From positions 1-64,000 of the forward strand of contig SYGP01000037.1 in assembly GCA_005799495.1 (NCBI GenBank): DNA of 64,000 nucleotides. Direction: 5' to 3'. Below are positions 34,219 to 44,936 of this stretch, piece after piece (position 1 is the stretch's first letter; every line of letters begins with the position of its first letter). The translations under genes and the position numbers were made by a program. The notes under the pieces were generated by a model. That model was not told the origin of the DNA. It did not search any database and was given only the letters and a program-made list of their open reading frames with translations. The stretch is from Planctomycetia bacterium (GTDB taxonomy: Bacteria > Planctomycetota > Phycisphaerae > Phycisphaerales > SM1A02).

Positions 34219-34491
34219 ATGGCACACAAAAAGGGACAAGGTTCAACCCAGAACGGCCGCGACTCGAATCCGCAGTACCGCGGCATCAAGCTCTATGGTG
34301 GGCAGATCGCACGCGCAGGCTGTGTGCTTGTGAGCCAATGCGGCACCAAGTGGCGTCCGGGGTTCATGGTCCATCAGGGTCGCGACTACACGCTGACCGC
34401 CCTCGTGGACGGCACGGTGCGATTCCGAGGTCGATGCGTGGATGTGATCCCGCTCGATCCATCCACGCCGCGTCTCGCCATCGATCGTTGA
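34219..34491 (+). CDS. rpmA: 50S ribosomal protein bL27
   Basis: A 90-residue ribosomal protein beginning [18 protein letters not shown], the conserved tail that reaches the peptidyl transferase centre; there is no N-terminal cleavage extension of the Firmicutes kind. [10 protein letters not shown] and GCGTKW-like residues (QCGTKWRPG) follow. The usual partner rplU is not upstream, while obg follows, keeping half of the common rplU-rpmA-obg order. Confidence 0.96.
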   Translation: MAHKKGQGSTQNGRDSNPQYRGIKLYGGQIARAGCVLVSQCGTKWRPGFMVHQGRDYTLTALVDGTVRFRGRCVDVIPLDPSTPRLAIDR

Positions 34492-34615
34492 TCACGGTCG
34501 TTCAGAGCGGGGCTCCCCAGTGTGGGGGTTGTCCTCCGTCCGCGCCCGTCGCGCCCTCGGCGCGCCCGTCCTGGTGCCCTGACTGAGTTGTTGATCGGAT
34601 CGCGCCTTCGTCATC

Positions 34616-35665
34616 ATGTTTGTTGATTCCGCAATCATCACCGTGCGCTCCGGTCGCGGGGGGACGGGCTCTCGCCATCTGCTGCGCATGAAAGGGAACG
34701 CCAAGGGTGGTCCGGATGGCGGCGATGGTGGAAAGGGTGGCGATGTCGTTGTTCGAGGCAATCCGCATCTCGACACACTGGTGCAGTTTGCCTATCAGCC
34801 CCATTGGATTGCAAGCGACGGCGAACCGGGCTCGCGAAAGAACTGCAATGGCAAGGAGGGTGTGGACCGCGTGATCGAGTTGCCCCTTGGATCACGCGTG
34901 TTTGATGCGCAGTCGGGCGAGCTGGTGGCCGACATCACCGAGGCGGATCAGTCCGTGGTCGTGGCCCCGGGCGGTGTGGGTGGCAAGGGCAATGTGCACT
35001 TCAAGAGCGCAGTTCACCAGACACCGTTGGAGACTTCACCCGCTGGCGAGCCGACGGAGCGAGTCCTTCGCATCGAACTGTTGCTGATTGCGGATGTGGG
35101 CTTTGTCGGGCTGCCCAATGCCGGGAAGAGCACGATGCTGAAGTCCACCACGCGCGCGCATCCCAAAGTGGCGGACTATCCCTTCACGACGCTCTCGCCC
35201 CAGCTCGGCATCGCCGAACTGCCAGGTGAGCGACGATTGGTGCTGGCGGACCTTCCGGGACTGATCGAAGGAGCATCGCAGGGCGCGGGGCTTGGACATG
35301 ACTTTCTGCGCCATGTCGAGCGAACGCGAGTCCTGTTGCACGTGGTCGACATTGCACCCGTCGATGGGTCGGACCCCCTCGAGAATCACCGCATGATCCG
35401 CCGCGAACTTGCCGAGTTCAGCGAAGGGCTGGCGCGCAAGCGCGAGATCGTGGTGCTCAACAAGGTGGACTTGATCGCGGACGAGGATCGTGCAAGTGTC
35501 GTGGACGCAGTCCTGCAGCGGTTCAAGCGCGACCGCGGTGTCACGCCCTTGGTGGCAAGCGGTGCCACGGGAGGCGGCGTTCGCGATGTGCTGGAAAACG
35601 TCTGGAGTGCCGTCCAGCAAGCGCGCGGTGCGGAGCCCGTCACTCCTCGTCGAATCGGCGGTTGA
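34616..35665 (+). CDS. obg: GTPase Obg
   Basis: Ribosome-assembly GTPase of 349 residues. The glycine-rich Obg fold comes first (GRGGTGSRHLLRMKGNAKGGPDGGDGG region), then the G domain with G1 GLPNAGKSTM, switch DYPFTTLSPQLG, G3 DLPGLIEGASQGAGLG and G4 NKVD. A C-terminal OCT domain is absent, as in shorter Obg proteins. The last 26 bases overlap the HPr gene on the other strand. Confidence 0.96.
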   Translation: MFVDSAIITVRSGRGGTGSRHLLRMKGNAKGGPDGGDGGKGGDVVVRGNPHLDTLVQFAYQPHWIASDGEPGSRKNCNGKEGVDRVIELPLGSRVFDAQSGELVADITEADQSVVVAPGGVGGKGNVHFKSAVHQTPLETSPAGEPTERVLRIELLLIADVGFVGLPNAGKSTMLKSTTRAHPKVADYPFTTLSPQLGIAELPGERRLVLADLPGLIEGASQGAGLGHDFLRHVERTRVLLHVVDIAPVDGSDPLENHRMIRRELAEFSEGLARKREIVVLNKVDLIADEDRASVVDAVLQRFKRDRGVTPLVASGATGGGVRDVLENVWSAVQQARGAEPVTPRRIGG

Positions 35666-35912
35666 TCAGATCAAGCAGCGCGTCGAGTGCAGCTTGCTCA
35701 TCGTTGCCCATGCACTCGACTTCGATGCGCGAGCCGCAGGTCGCTGCCAGGAGCAGCATCTGCATGATGCTCTTGCCATCGACCCATTCGGCGGCATCGC
35801 AGCGGCGAACCCGCACCCCGGAGGTGAATGCATTGGCACATTGCACGAAGGTCATCGCTGGCCGCGCGTGGAGCCCGAGCGAGTTGCTGATGGTGACCTG
35901 ACCTTTGGTCAC
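35640..35912 (-). CDS. HPr-family phosphocarrier
   Basis: A 90-residue HPr protein. H15 in SLGLHARPAM is the phosphate-carrying histidine; S48 in VDGKSIMQMLLLA is at the HPr-kinase site. It is the last gene of hpf-ptsN-HPr, so it probably feeds the regulatory (nitrogen-type) PTS rather than sugar import; no enzyme I, HPr kinase or sugar permease is in the window. The ATG overlaps the ptsN stop by 4 bases (ATGA). Confidence 0.93.
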   Translation of the reverse strand: MTKGQVTISNSLGLHARPAMTFVQCANAFTSGVRVRRCDAAEWVDGKSIMQMLLLAATCGSRIEVECMGNDEQAALDALLDLINRRFDEE

Positions 35913-36391
35913 GCCGAGTCCGCGTTGGCGGCTCCGTCGGTCTCGTCCAGAAGAGTCAGGACATCATCGCGATTCCGAGCCTGGCGAAGAAATCGCCGGA
36001 ATGTCTCCTGGCTGAGAGCCCCGAAGATCGTTTCCATCGCCGAAAGGTGCAACTCGGGATGATCCTTCGGACTCAGCATGAAGATGATCGAGTGAACGGG
36101 TTGGCGATCGAGCGAACTGAAGTCCACGCCCGCCTGGGAAACGCCCAAGGCAGCGACTGGCTTGGTCACGAGGTTCGTCTTGGTGTGGGGAACGGCAACC
36201 CCATGGCCGAACCCTGTGGAGCCCCGCTTTTCACGCGCGAGCGCCTCCTTCAACAGCAGCGCGCGCGACTCTCCATGGACGGCGCCACACGCGATCAACT
36301 GGTCCAGCAGCTCGCCGATGGCGTGGTCACGCTTGGTTGACTCCAGCCCCGGAACGATCGCATCCTTCACGACGATGTCCCGCAAGTTCAT
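35909..36391 (-). CDS. ptsN: PTS IIA-type regulatory protein (PtsN-like)
   Basis: A 160-residue EIIA of the mannitol/fructose/Ntr group. The phosphorylated histidine is H69 in GFGHGVAVPHTKT. No IIB or IIC domain is attached, so it is regulatory. Placement between hpf and HPr matches the rpoN-hpf-ptsN order of Proteobacteria, minus rpoN. ATG 36391 begins MNLRDIVVKDAIV, the expected domain start; the next gene upstream ends 31 bases away. Confidence 0.9.
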   Translation of the reverse strand: MNLRDIVVKDAIVPGLESTKRDHAIGELLDQLIACGAVHGESRALLLKEALAREKRGSTGFGHGVAVPHTKTNLVTKPVAALGVSQAGVDFSSLDRQPVHSIIFMLSPKDHPELHLSAMETIFGALSQETFRRFLRQARNRDDVLTLLDETDGAANADSA

Positions 36392-36422
36392 GCGGCGCAG
36401 ATCATACTGCGATTGCCGAGAG

Positions 36423-36719
36423 TCAGCGGTGGTGGTGGCGAACGCGGTCCTTGTAGTGCGAGAGTTGGCGCACGCTGCGGTCCACGGCCAGATCGACGCA
36501 TGCATACAGATCGCGGTGCAGGTAGTTGCAGACGAAGTCCCGGTGATGTTCGACATCGGAGCGGATTTCCACATGGAACCCTCGCGGGGCCCGCTCGATC
36601 GTGACGGCGAGTTGCTGAAGCCCGCTGAAGAAGCGTGGCAACTTGCTGACTTTCGAGCGGATGTACTTGCTGATGGCCTCGCTCAGTTCCATGTGCTTTG
36701 CGCTGATCGTGATGAGCAT
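36423..36719 (-). CDS. hpf: Short ribosome hibernation promoting factor
   Basis: A 98-residue HPF/YfiA-type protein that binds the 30S decoding site in idle cells. The N-terminus MLITISAKHMELSEAI and the central FHVEIRSDVEHHRDFVCN match the beta-alpha-beta fold; the length is that of short HPF without the dimerisation tail. ATG 36719 has a good ribosome site, AAGGAG 6 bases upstream. First gene of a three-gene operon with ptsN and HPr. Confidence 0.93.
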   Translation of the reverse strand: MLITISAKHMELSEAISKYIRSKVSKLPRFFSGLQQLAVTIERAPRGFHVEIRSDVEHHRDFVCNYLHRDLYACVDLAVDRSVRQLSHYKDRVRHHHR

Positions 36720-36766
36720 GATGGTCTCCTTTCGTGCGGCTCAGATCGTTGCGTCGATATCGGAAA

Positions 36767-38302
36767 CTACGGTGTTACGGTTCGACCTGCCGCAAGGTTC
36801 ACGACAATCGTGCCATTCACAACCCCGCGGCGGAAACGAATCTCGACATTTTCCCCCGATTGTCGCCCTGCCAGCGCCATCAGGTAGTCCCCCACGGACC
36901 GAATCTCCTCGCCATCGATGGCCAGGAGGAAATCGCCGCGACGGAGCCCCGCACGCTGCGCAGGGCTGCCTGCGGCAAGCGAATCAATGCGAACTCCCTC
37001 GGGTCGGTTGGCCAGCGTTGTTCCGAGGACTCCCTCGCCGCCCTCGATGGTTCCATCCTGCCGGCCGCGTTGCAGCACCCAGTCCCGCCACTGTGCCTCG
37101 ATCGCCGCGAGGGGAGTCCGCATGACGCGCTCGAGGGCGCGCAGACCGCTCGGATCTTCCGCGTAGCCGGCGGTGTATTCGCGGTACCAAGTCGCCAGTT
37201 GCCCTTGATGGGCAAGGAACGCCAGCATGGACCGAGCCTGCGCGTAGTTCCAGCGTGCATCCTTCATGAACTCCCCGCCGCTCAATGCGATGAACTCACG
37301 CCAAGGGGTGTGTACACCTTTCTTCACACGGTCGAAGGTCTCTGCGGTGCGGTGGTTGGGCAGAATCACGATTCCCCCAGCCGCCCCGACGGTCCAATCT
37401 TCCAGGAGTGTCCCGAAGCCCTCCAGAATCCAGATTGGGTGACTCTGCCCGAGCCGCTGCATGTGGCCGCGGTGCAGCAGGTGCGTGAACTCGTGCCGAA
37501 GAATCGCGCCCGTGGAGCAGGCGAGCAGTTGGCGCAGGTGATGCTGATAGATGCCGCCTTGACGAGGATCCTCGAAGATCTGTTTGGCGTCGTCGGGTGC
37601 GATCAGCACGAGGAGCACCGTGTCTGGCTGGCGATCGCCGAAGAAGTTTCCCGTCAGTTGCTTCGACAGGATTTCGAGTGCAGTGCGGGTTCGCCTCACG
37701 GCATCCGGCTCCAGTGCCGACGCGATCAGCAACCCCATCGGTTTGTCTTCATCGATCCGGTATCGACCGCCGCCGAAGCGCCGCATCCACTCTGCCAGGG
37801 ATGAGCGCGCGATGGAATCGCCCAGCGTGGCGAGCCCGTCGGCCTCGTGTTGCCCCTCGGCTGGTGGTGGGGGCGGCGCGTTGGCACGAAGTTCCTTCCG
37901 CAATTCCTGCACGCGCTGCCACCCATCATGCGCACGCAACCGCGCAAGATCGGGATGGTCATCCAATGCACGCTCATCCACCCACCCCGCCCGCAGCGCC
38001 CGCAGCGCGAACGCCACGCTCGAGCGCCCATCGCCCAGCAACGCACTCGCGCGGCACGCATCGAACAGCACCTGAGGATCATCCGAGTTCGCCTCGAGAT
38101 AGCGCTCCGCCAGTTGGAGCGCTTCCTGCACGCGCCCCTGCGTGATCCATCTCGGGAACTGCCGGTCGTAGTCCGTGCGGGTGATCTCGCGCGGTCGTGC
38201 CGATGTCGCGATAGGAGCGTCAGCATCTGGAAGCGGCGGCAACGGCGGATCCTGAAGCAGGCAGACTGCTGCAAGGATGGAGAGTGCAGCCGAACCCATC
38301 AC
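36767..38302 (-). CDS. Exported TPR / zinc peptidase-like / PDZ protein
   Basis: A 511-residue protein. A short hydrophobic N-terminus (signal peptide) is followed by TPR-like helices (LQLAERYLEANSDD, VLFDACRASALLG), a gluzincin-like core with HEFTHLLHRGH and, 25 residues on, WILEGFGTLLEDW that supplies a third Glu ligand, and a C-terminal PDZ domain (GVRIDSLAAGSPAQRAGLRRGD). The layout suggests a periplasmic peptidase or a peptidase-derived binding protein. The start is GTG 38302 or ATG 38299; TAGCAT ends 6 and 9 bases before them. Confidence 0.8.
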   Translation of the reverse strand: MMGSAALSILAAVCLLQDPPLPPLPDADAPIATSARPREITRTDYDRQFPRWITQGRVQEALQLAERYLEANSDDPQVLFDACRASALLGDGRSSVAFALRALRAGWVDERALDDHPDLARLRAHDGWQRVQELRKELRANAPPPPPAEGQHEADGLATLGDSIARSSLAEWMRRFGGGRYRIDEDKPMGLLIASALEPDAVRRTRTALEILSKQLTGNFFGDRQPDTVLLVLIAPDDAKQIFEDPRQGGIYQHHLRQLLACSTGAILRHEFTHLLHRGHMQRLGQSHPIWILEGFGTLLEDWTVGAAGGIVILPNHRTAETFDRVKKGVHTPWREFIALSGGEFMKDARWNYAQARSMLAFLAHQGQLATWYREYTAGYAEDPSGLRALERVMRTPLAAIEAQWRDWVLQRGRQDGTIEGGEGVLGTTLANRPEGVRIDSLAAGSPAQRAGLRRGDFLLAIDGEEIRSVGDYLMALAGRQSGENVEIRFRRGVVNGTIVVNLAAGRTVTP

Positions 38303-38308
38303 CGCGCC

Positions 38309-38314
38309 ATGCTA
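38309..38314 (-). promoter_or_regulatory. -10 box (TAGCAT), leaderless TPR/PDZ gene
   Basis: Minus-strand TAGCAT, 6 bases before GTG 38302 and 9 before ATG 38299. Confidence 0.45.
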
Positions 38315-38336
38315 GACCCCACAGGCGCGCCGTCTC

Positions 38337-38930
38337 TCACGCATGAGGATGCTGCCGCAATGCCCAGAGGCGTATCGCTTCGCAGAACGCGGCCGACTCC
38401 TCCTGCTGCACGCGAGCGGCGAGGGTCTGAGGCGTGTCGGAGTCGAGCACGGGAACGCGCCGCTGAACGATCGTGGCACCGTGGTCATACTGATCGTCGA
38501 CGATATGGACGGTGCATCCCGACTCCCGAGCGCCGCTGCGGAGGACCGCCGCATGCACCTGATCGCCGAACATTCCCTTCCCACCGAACGCCGGGAGCAG
38601 GGCAGGGTGGATGTTCAGCGTCCGTCCGCTCCACGGGCCGAGTCGGAAGTGGCGCAGGTATCCAGCGAGGAGAACGAGTTCCGCGCCGACGCCTTGGAGC
38701 GCTGCATCGATCGCATCGCTCGATGCATCGCCCGCTGGCAGGGGCAGGATGATGGGCTCGACTCCCACGGCGCGGCAGCGTTCCACTGCCGGAATGTCTG
38801 CACGATGCGCAAGGACGGCGAGCACTGCGGCAGGTATCTCGCCAGCGCGCGATGCACGAATCAGGTTCAGGGCATTCGTGCCGCCTCCCGAAACGAGGAT
38901 GGCAGCCCTCCAGACGCGCGGCAGATTCAT
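38337..38930 (-). CDS. purN: Phosphoribosylglycinamide formyltransferase
   Basis: Adds a formyl group from 10-formyl-tetrahydrofolate in step three of purine synthesis. The 197-residue protein has ILVSGGGTNALNLI, LLAGYLRHF, the catalytic NIHPALLPAF, and HIVDDQYDHGATIVQ with the essential Asp. Start ATG 38930 overlaps the thioesterase stop by one base (TGATG). Confidence 0.93.
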   Translation of the reverse strand: MNLPRVWRAAILVSGGGTNALNLIRASRAGEIPAAVLAVLAHRADIPAVERCRAVGVEPIILPLPAGDASSDAIDAALQGVGAELVLLAGYLRHFRLGPWSGRTLNIHPALLPAFGGKGMFGDQVHAAVLRSGARESGCTVHIVDDQYDHGATIVQRRVPVLDSDTPQTLAARVQQEESAAFCEAIRLWALRQHPHA

Positions 38931-39343
38931 CAGCGTGGGATCAGTCCGTCTTCGGGCCCGAGTGTCGCGGGCGAGGAGAAGGGGATGGGGCGGTGCTGGC
39001 GATCGATGGCGACCATCTTGACCGTTGCCACGGTCACGCGCGCGGATTCACCAGTTGTATAGCGTTCGGCTTCGACGACGACGCGAACGGAGACGGATGT
39101 GCGGCCCGTCGTGGCGGTGCATGCACGGAGCGTGACCATCTCGCCGACATAGACCGGGGCCACGAACTCGATGCGCTCGACCATGACGGTGACCCAACGG
39201 TGCAGCCCGAGTGTGCGCGCATGCACATAGGCAGCCTGATCGATGTAACTCATGATGACGCCGCCGAACACCGTACCGGAGTGATTCGTGTCCCGCGGCA
39301 TCGTGATGACACGGAGGACGATTTCGCCGTCAGGATGCTGCAT
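38930..39343 (-). CDS. Acyl-CoA thioesterase (hotdog fold, YciA/BFIT-like)
   Basis: A 137-residue single-hotdog thioesterase: MPRDTNHSGTVFGGVIMSYIDQAAYVHA holds the Asn and the helix Asp used in YciA/acyl-CoA thioesterase catalysis, followed by VTVMVERIEFVAPVYVGE. It lies between uvrA and purN. TAGGAT ends 8 bases before its ATG and shares its first three bases with the uvrA stop codon, so it may have its own promoter. Confidence 0.88.
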   Translation of the reverse strand: MQHPDGEIVLRVITMPRDTNHSGTVFGGVIMSYIDQAAYVHARTLGLHRWVTVMVERIEFVAPVYVGEMVTLRACTATTGRTSVSVRVVVEAERYTTGESARVTVATVKMVAIDRQHRPIPFSSPATLGPEDGLIPR

Positions 39344-39354
39344 GGCGTGCGATC

Positions 39355-42345
<2,991 letters not shown>

Positions 42346-42445
42346 GAGGGAGGGGGGGGTGAGGAGCGTTCCGTTGAAAAATTGCAGGTGGAAGTGGTCT
42401 GACCGCTCGATCGCGTTATCGTATGCAGATCAAATGTGCATCCGT

Positions 42446-42461
42446 CGACCAAGTTTGGTCG
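42446..42461. promoter_or_regulatory. Operator-like palindrome
   Basis: CGACCAA and TTGGTCG form a perfect 7-bp inverted repeat around GT. It lies about 100 bases upstream of uvrA and 28 bases upstream of the small plus-strand gene, so it could control either. Confidence 0.4.
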
Positions 42462-42488
42462 AATCGCATGGCACGAAGGAAGTGAAGC

Positions 42489-42674
42489 GTGCCAACCCCA
42501 TCATCTCCATCCCGTGGCACATCCGTTTCGACGCTCGATCGTCCGAGCGCCTCCGCCAATCCAGCCAAGTTGGATCAGCGGCGTTCACTCCCGAACGCCA
42601 TGGGGACGGCGGTGGTTGATCTCGATGCTGAAGTTCGCCGCCGCGTGCAGCGCATCCGACTTCGGGCAAACTGA
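42489..42674 (+). CDS. Possible small protein, unknown
   Basis: A 61-residue frame with GTG start and AAGGA 8 bases upstream. The N-terminal half is Ser/Pro-rich; the C-terminal half (VVDLDAEVRRRVQRIRLRAN) would form a charged helix. No known family is recognised. The good ribosome site and the palindrome upstream are the only support. Confidence 0.35.
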   Translation: MPTPSSPSRGTSVSTLDRPSASANPAKLDQRRSLPNAMGTAVVDLDAEVRRRVQRIRLRAN

Positions 42675-42798
42675 TCCAAGGCGGTCTCGAGTACTTGGGG
42701 GACAACCGACGAGTGTCGGGGGCAAGGATCGTGGCCTTGGCTGCGTGGTTGCACTCTTTTCGAGTCTTGGTCTGTCGTTGCAGCAGGGTTCTACGACT

Positions 42799-44907
42799 TC
42801 ACTCTTTCGGCTTTGCCTTCCGGCGCTTGCTTCTGCGTGGTCGAGTCCCAGGTGCACCAGGCTTCGCGGAGCGTGCGGTTCGTGGGTCGTCGTCGAAGGC
42901 GTTCTGGTCGATGAGGTCCTCGGGTAACGACCGCACCCGCGCAAGTTCGTCGCGCAGTCGGGCTGCGCGTTCAAACTCGAGCTCTTGGGCCGCTGTGACC
43001 ATCTCTTCCTCGAGTGCCGCCACCAACTCGCCTTTCGGGACCATCGCGCGATCACGGCGCGGAGCATTCGCGCGGCGGTCTGCGGCCACTTGATCCTCCA
43101 GCGCGCGCCGATTCTCCTTGACGATCGTCTGCGGCACGATCCCATGCTCGGCGTTGTGTGCAAGCTGCTTGGTGCGGCGGCGAGTCACCTCATCCATCGC
43201 TCGCTGCATCTCTGGAGTGACCCGCTCGGCATACAGGATGCACTTGGACTCCGCGTTGCGCGCGGCGCGTCCCATCGTCTGAATGAGACTCGCCTCACTT
43301 CGGAGGAATCCCTGACGGTCCGCATCGAGAATCGCCACCAGCGCCACCTCGGGCAGATCAAGTCCTTCGCGCAGGAGGTTGACCCCCACCAACACATCGA
43401 ATGCGCCGTCTCGAAGATCCCGGAGAATCTCGAGTCGCTCGAGTGTTTCAATGTCGCTGTGCAGATACCGCACGCGAATGCCCTTGTCGTGCAGGAAGTT
43501 GGTCAGTTCCTCGCACAGTCGTTTGGTGAGCGCGGTCACCAGGATGCGCTGCCCCTTGCCGATGACGGGACGAATCTCCTCCAGCAGGTCGGGGATCTGT
43601 CCCCGCGCATCGCGAACCGTGACGGGCGGATCGAGAAGTCCCGTGGGACGAATCACCTGCTCGACGACGACGCCCTCCGATCGCCCCAACTCGTATGCGG
43701 ATGGTGTTGCACTCACGAAGATCGTCTGTGGCACGATCGACTCCCACTCGGTGAATGTGAGCGGGCGGTTGTCGAGAGCGCTCGGGAGACGGAATCCATG
43801 CTCAATGAGCGTCTCCTTGCGGCGGCGATCGCCGAAGTACATGCCGCGAACTTGCGGCACGGTGACATGGCTTTCGTCCACGAACAGGAGCCAATCGTTC
43901 GGATCTCGCCCTGGAATGTGCCGGAAGTAGTCGAGCAGACAGAAGCTCCGCGTGCCCCGTCCGCGTCCTTCCATGTGCGCGGAATAGTTCTCGATGCCGG
44001 GACACACTCCCGTCTCGCGCAGCAGTTCGAGATCCCACCTCGTCCGACCGAGCAGCCGCTGCGCTTCCAGCAACTTGCCCTGTTCTTGCAGCGCGCGCAC
44101 CTGCGCCTCCATCTCGCCGCGGATCGACTCGACCGCGCGGAGCAATTGGTCTTCCGGCATCATGTAGTGCACCGCGGGCGACACGAAGACGCGCTCCTCG
44201 TCGCTCAATACCTCTCCCGTCAGCGAATCGAACCGCTCGATTCGCTCGACCACATCGCCGAAAAACTCAAAGCGAATGGCGAACTGCTCGGTGGCGGGCC
44301 ACACATCCACGCATTCACCTCGAACGCGAAAGCAGCCGCGCTCGGGGGCAACATCGTTGCGCTTGTACTGCATGGCATGGAGCGAAGTCAGGAATCCGCG
44401 GCGACTCAGCGGTTGCCCACGAACGACGAGTGCCGTTCGATTGGCATACTCGTCGGGCGATCCGAGACCGTAGATGCAGGACACGCTCGCGACCACGATG
44501 GTGTCTGGTCGATGCAGGAGGTTGCTCGTCGCTGCCAGTCGAAGACGGTCCAGATCGGCATTTCGCGATGCATCCTTTTCGATGTAGATGTCCCGCTGCG
44601 GGATGTCTGCCTCGGGTTGGTAGTAGTCGTAATACGACACGAAGTAAGAGACGGCATTCGAGGGGAAGAGCGCCTTGATCTCCTCGTACAACTGCGCGGC
44701 GAGCGTCTTGTTGTGGCTCATGATGAGCGCCGGCTTCTGACAGGTCGCGATCACGCTCGCCATCGTGAAGGTCTTTCCAGTCCCCGTCGCGCCCAGCAGC
44801 GTTTGGTGCGATCGACCTGCGCGGACTCCCTCGACCAACTGTGCGATGGCGCGCGGTTGATCACCCGCAGCCTGAAACGGGGATTGCAGGGCGAAAGCGT
44901 GGTCCAT
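42799..44907 (-). CDS. uvrB: Excinuclease ABC subunit B
   Basis: Helicase-like subunit that verifies damage and loads UvrC. The 702-residue protein has Walker A LLGATGTGKTFT, the beta-hairpin region YYDYYQPEADIPQRDIYIEKD, Walker B FVDESHVT, LREGLDLPEVAL and QTMGRAARN, then a C-terminal UVR motif (LEEEMVTAAQELEFERAARLRDEL) followed by a Lys/Arg-rich tail. Confidence 0.97.
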   Translation of the reverse strand: MDHAFALQSPFQAAGDQPRAIAQLVEGVRAGRSHQTLLGATGTGKTFTMASVIATCQKPALIMSHNKTLAAQLYEEIKALFPSNAVSYFVSYYDYYQPEADIPQRDIYIEKDASRNADLDRLRLAATSNLLHRPDTIVVASVSCIYGLGSPDEYANRTALVVRGQPLSRRGFLTSLHAMQYKRNDVAPERGCFRVRGECVDVWPATEQFAIRFEFFGDVVERIERFDSLTGEVLSDEERVFVSPAVHYMMPEDQLLRAVESIRGEMEAQVRALQEQGKLLEAQRLLGRTRWDLELLRETGVCPGIENYSAHMEGRGRGTRSFCLLDYFRHIPGRDPNDWLLFVDESHVTVPQVRGMYFGDRRRKETLIEHGFRLPSALDNRPLTFTEWESIVPQTIFVSATPSAYELGRSEGVVVEQVIRPTGLLDPPVTVRDARGQIPDLLEEIRPVIGKGQRILVTALTKRLCEELTNFLHDKGIRVRYLHSDIETLERLEILRDLRDGAFDVLVGVNLLREGLDLPEVALVAILDADRQGFLRSEASLIQTMGRAARNAESKCILYAERVTPEMQRAMDEVTRRRTKQLAHNAEHGIVPQTIVKENRRALEDQVAADRRANAPRRDRAMVPKGELVAALEEEMVTAAQELEFERAARLRDELARVRSLPEDLIDQNAFDDDPRTARSAKPGAPGTRPRRSKRRKAKPKE

Positions 44908-44936
44908 ACTCGCAGAGCAACTCGTGCCGAGAGAGG

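Larger units (their letters stand above)
42346..42798. other. Gap between uvrB and uvrA
   Basis: This 453-bp gap holds one possible short plus-strand gene (42489-42674), a palindrome (42446-42461) and a G-run (42351-42358). Nothing else is supported. Confidence 0.5.

Noticed and set aside
42349-42360. G-run upstream of uvrA as a phase-variation tract
   Set aside because: The run is short, lies outside a clear promoter spacer, and the uvrA start itself is uncertain. It could also be a read error.
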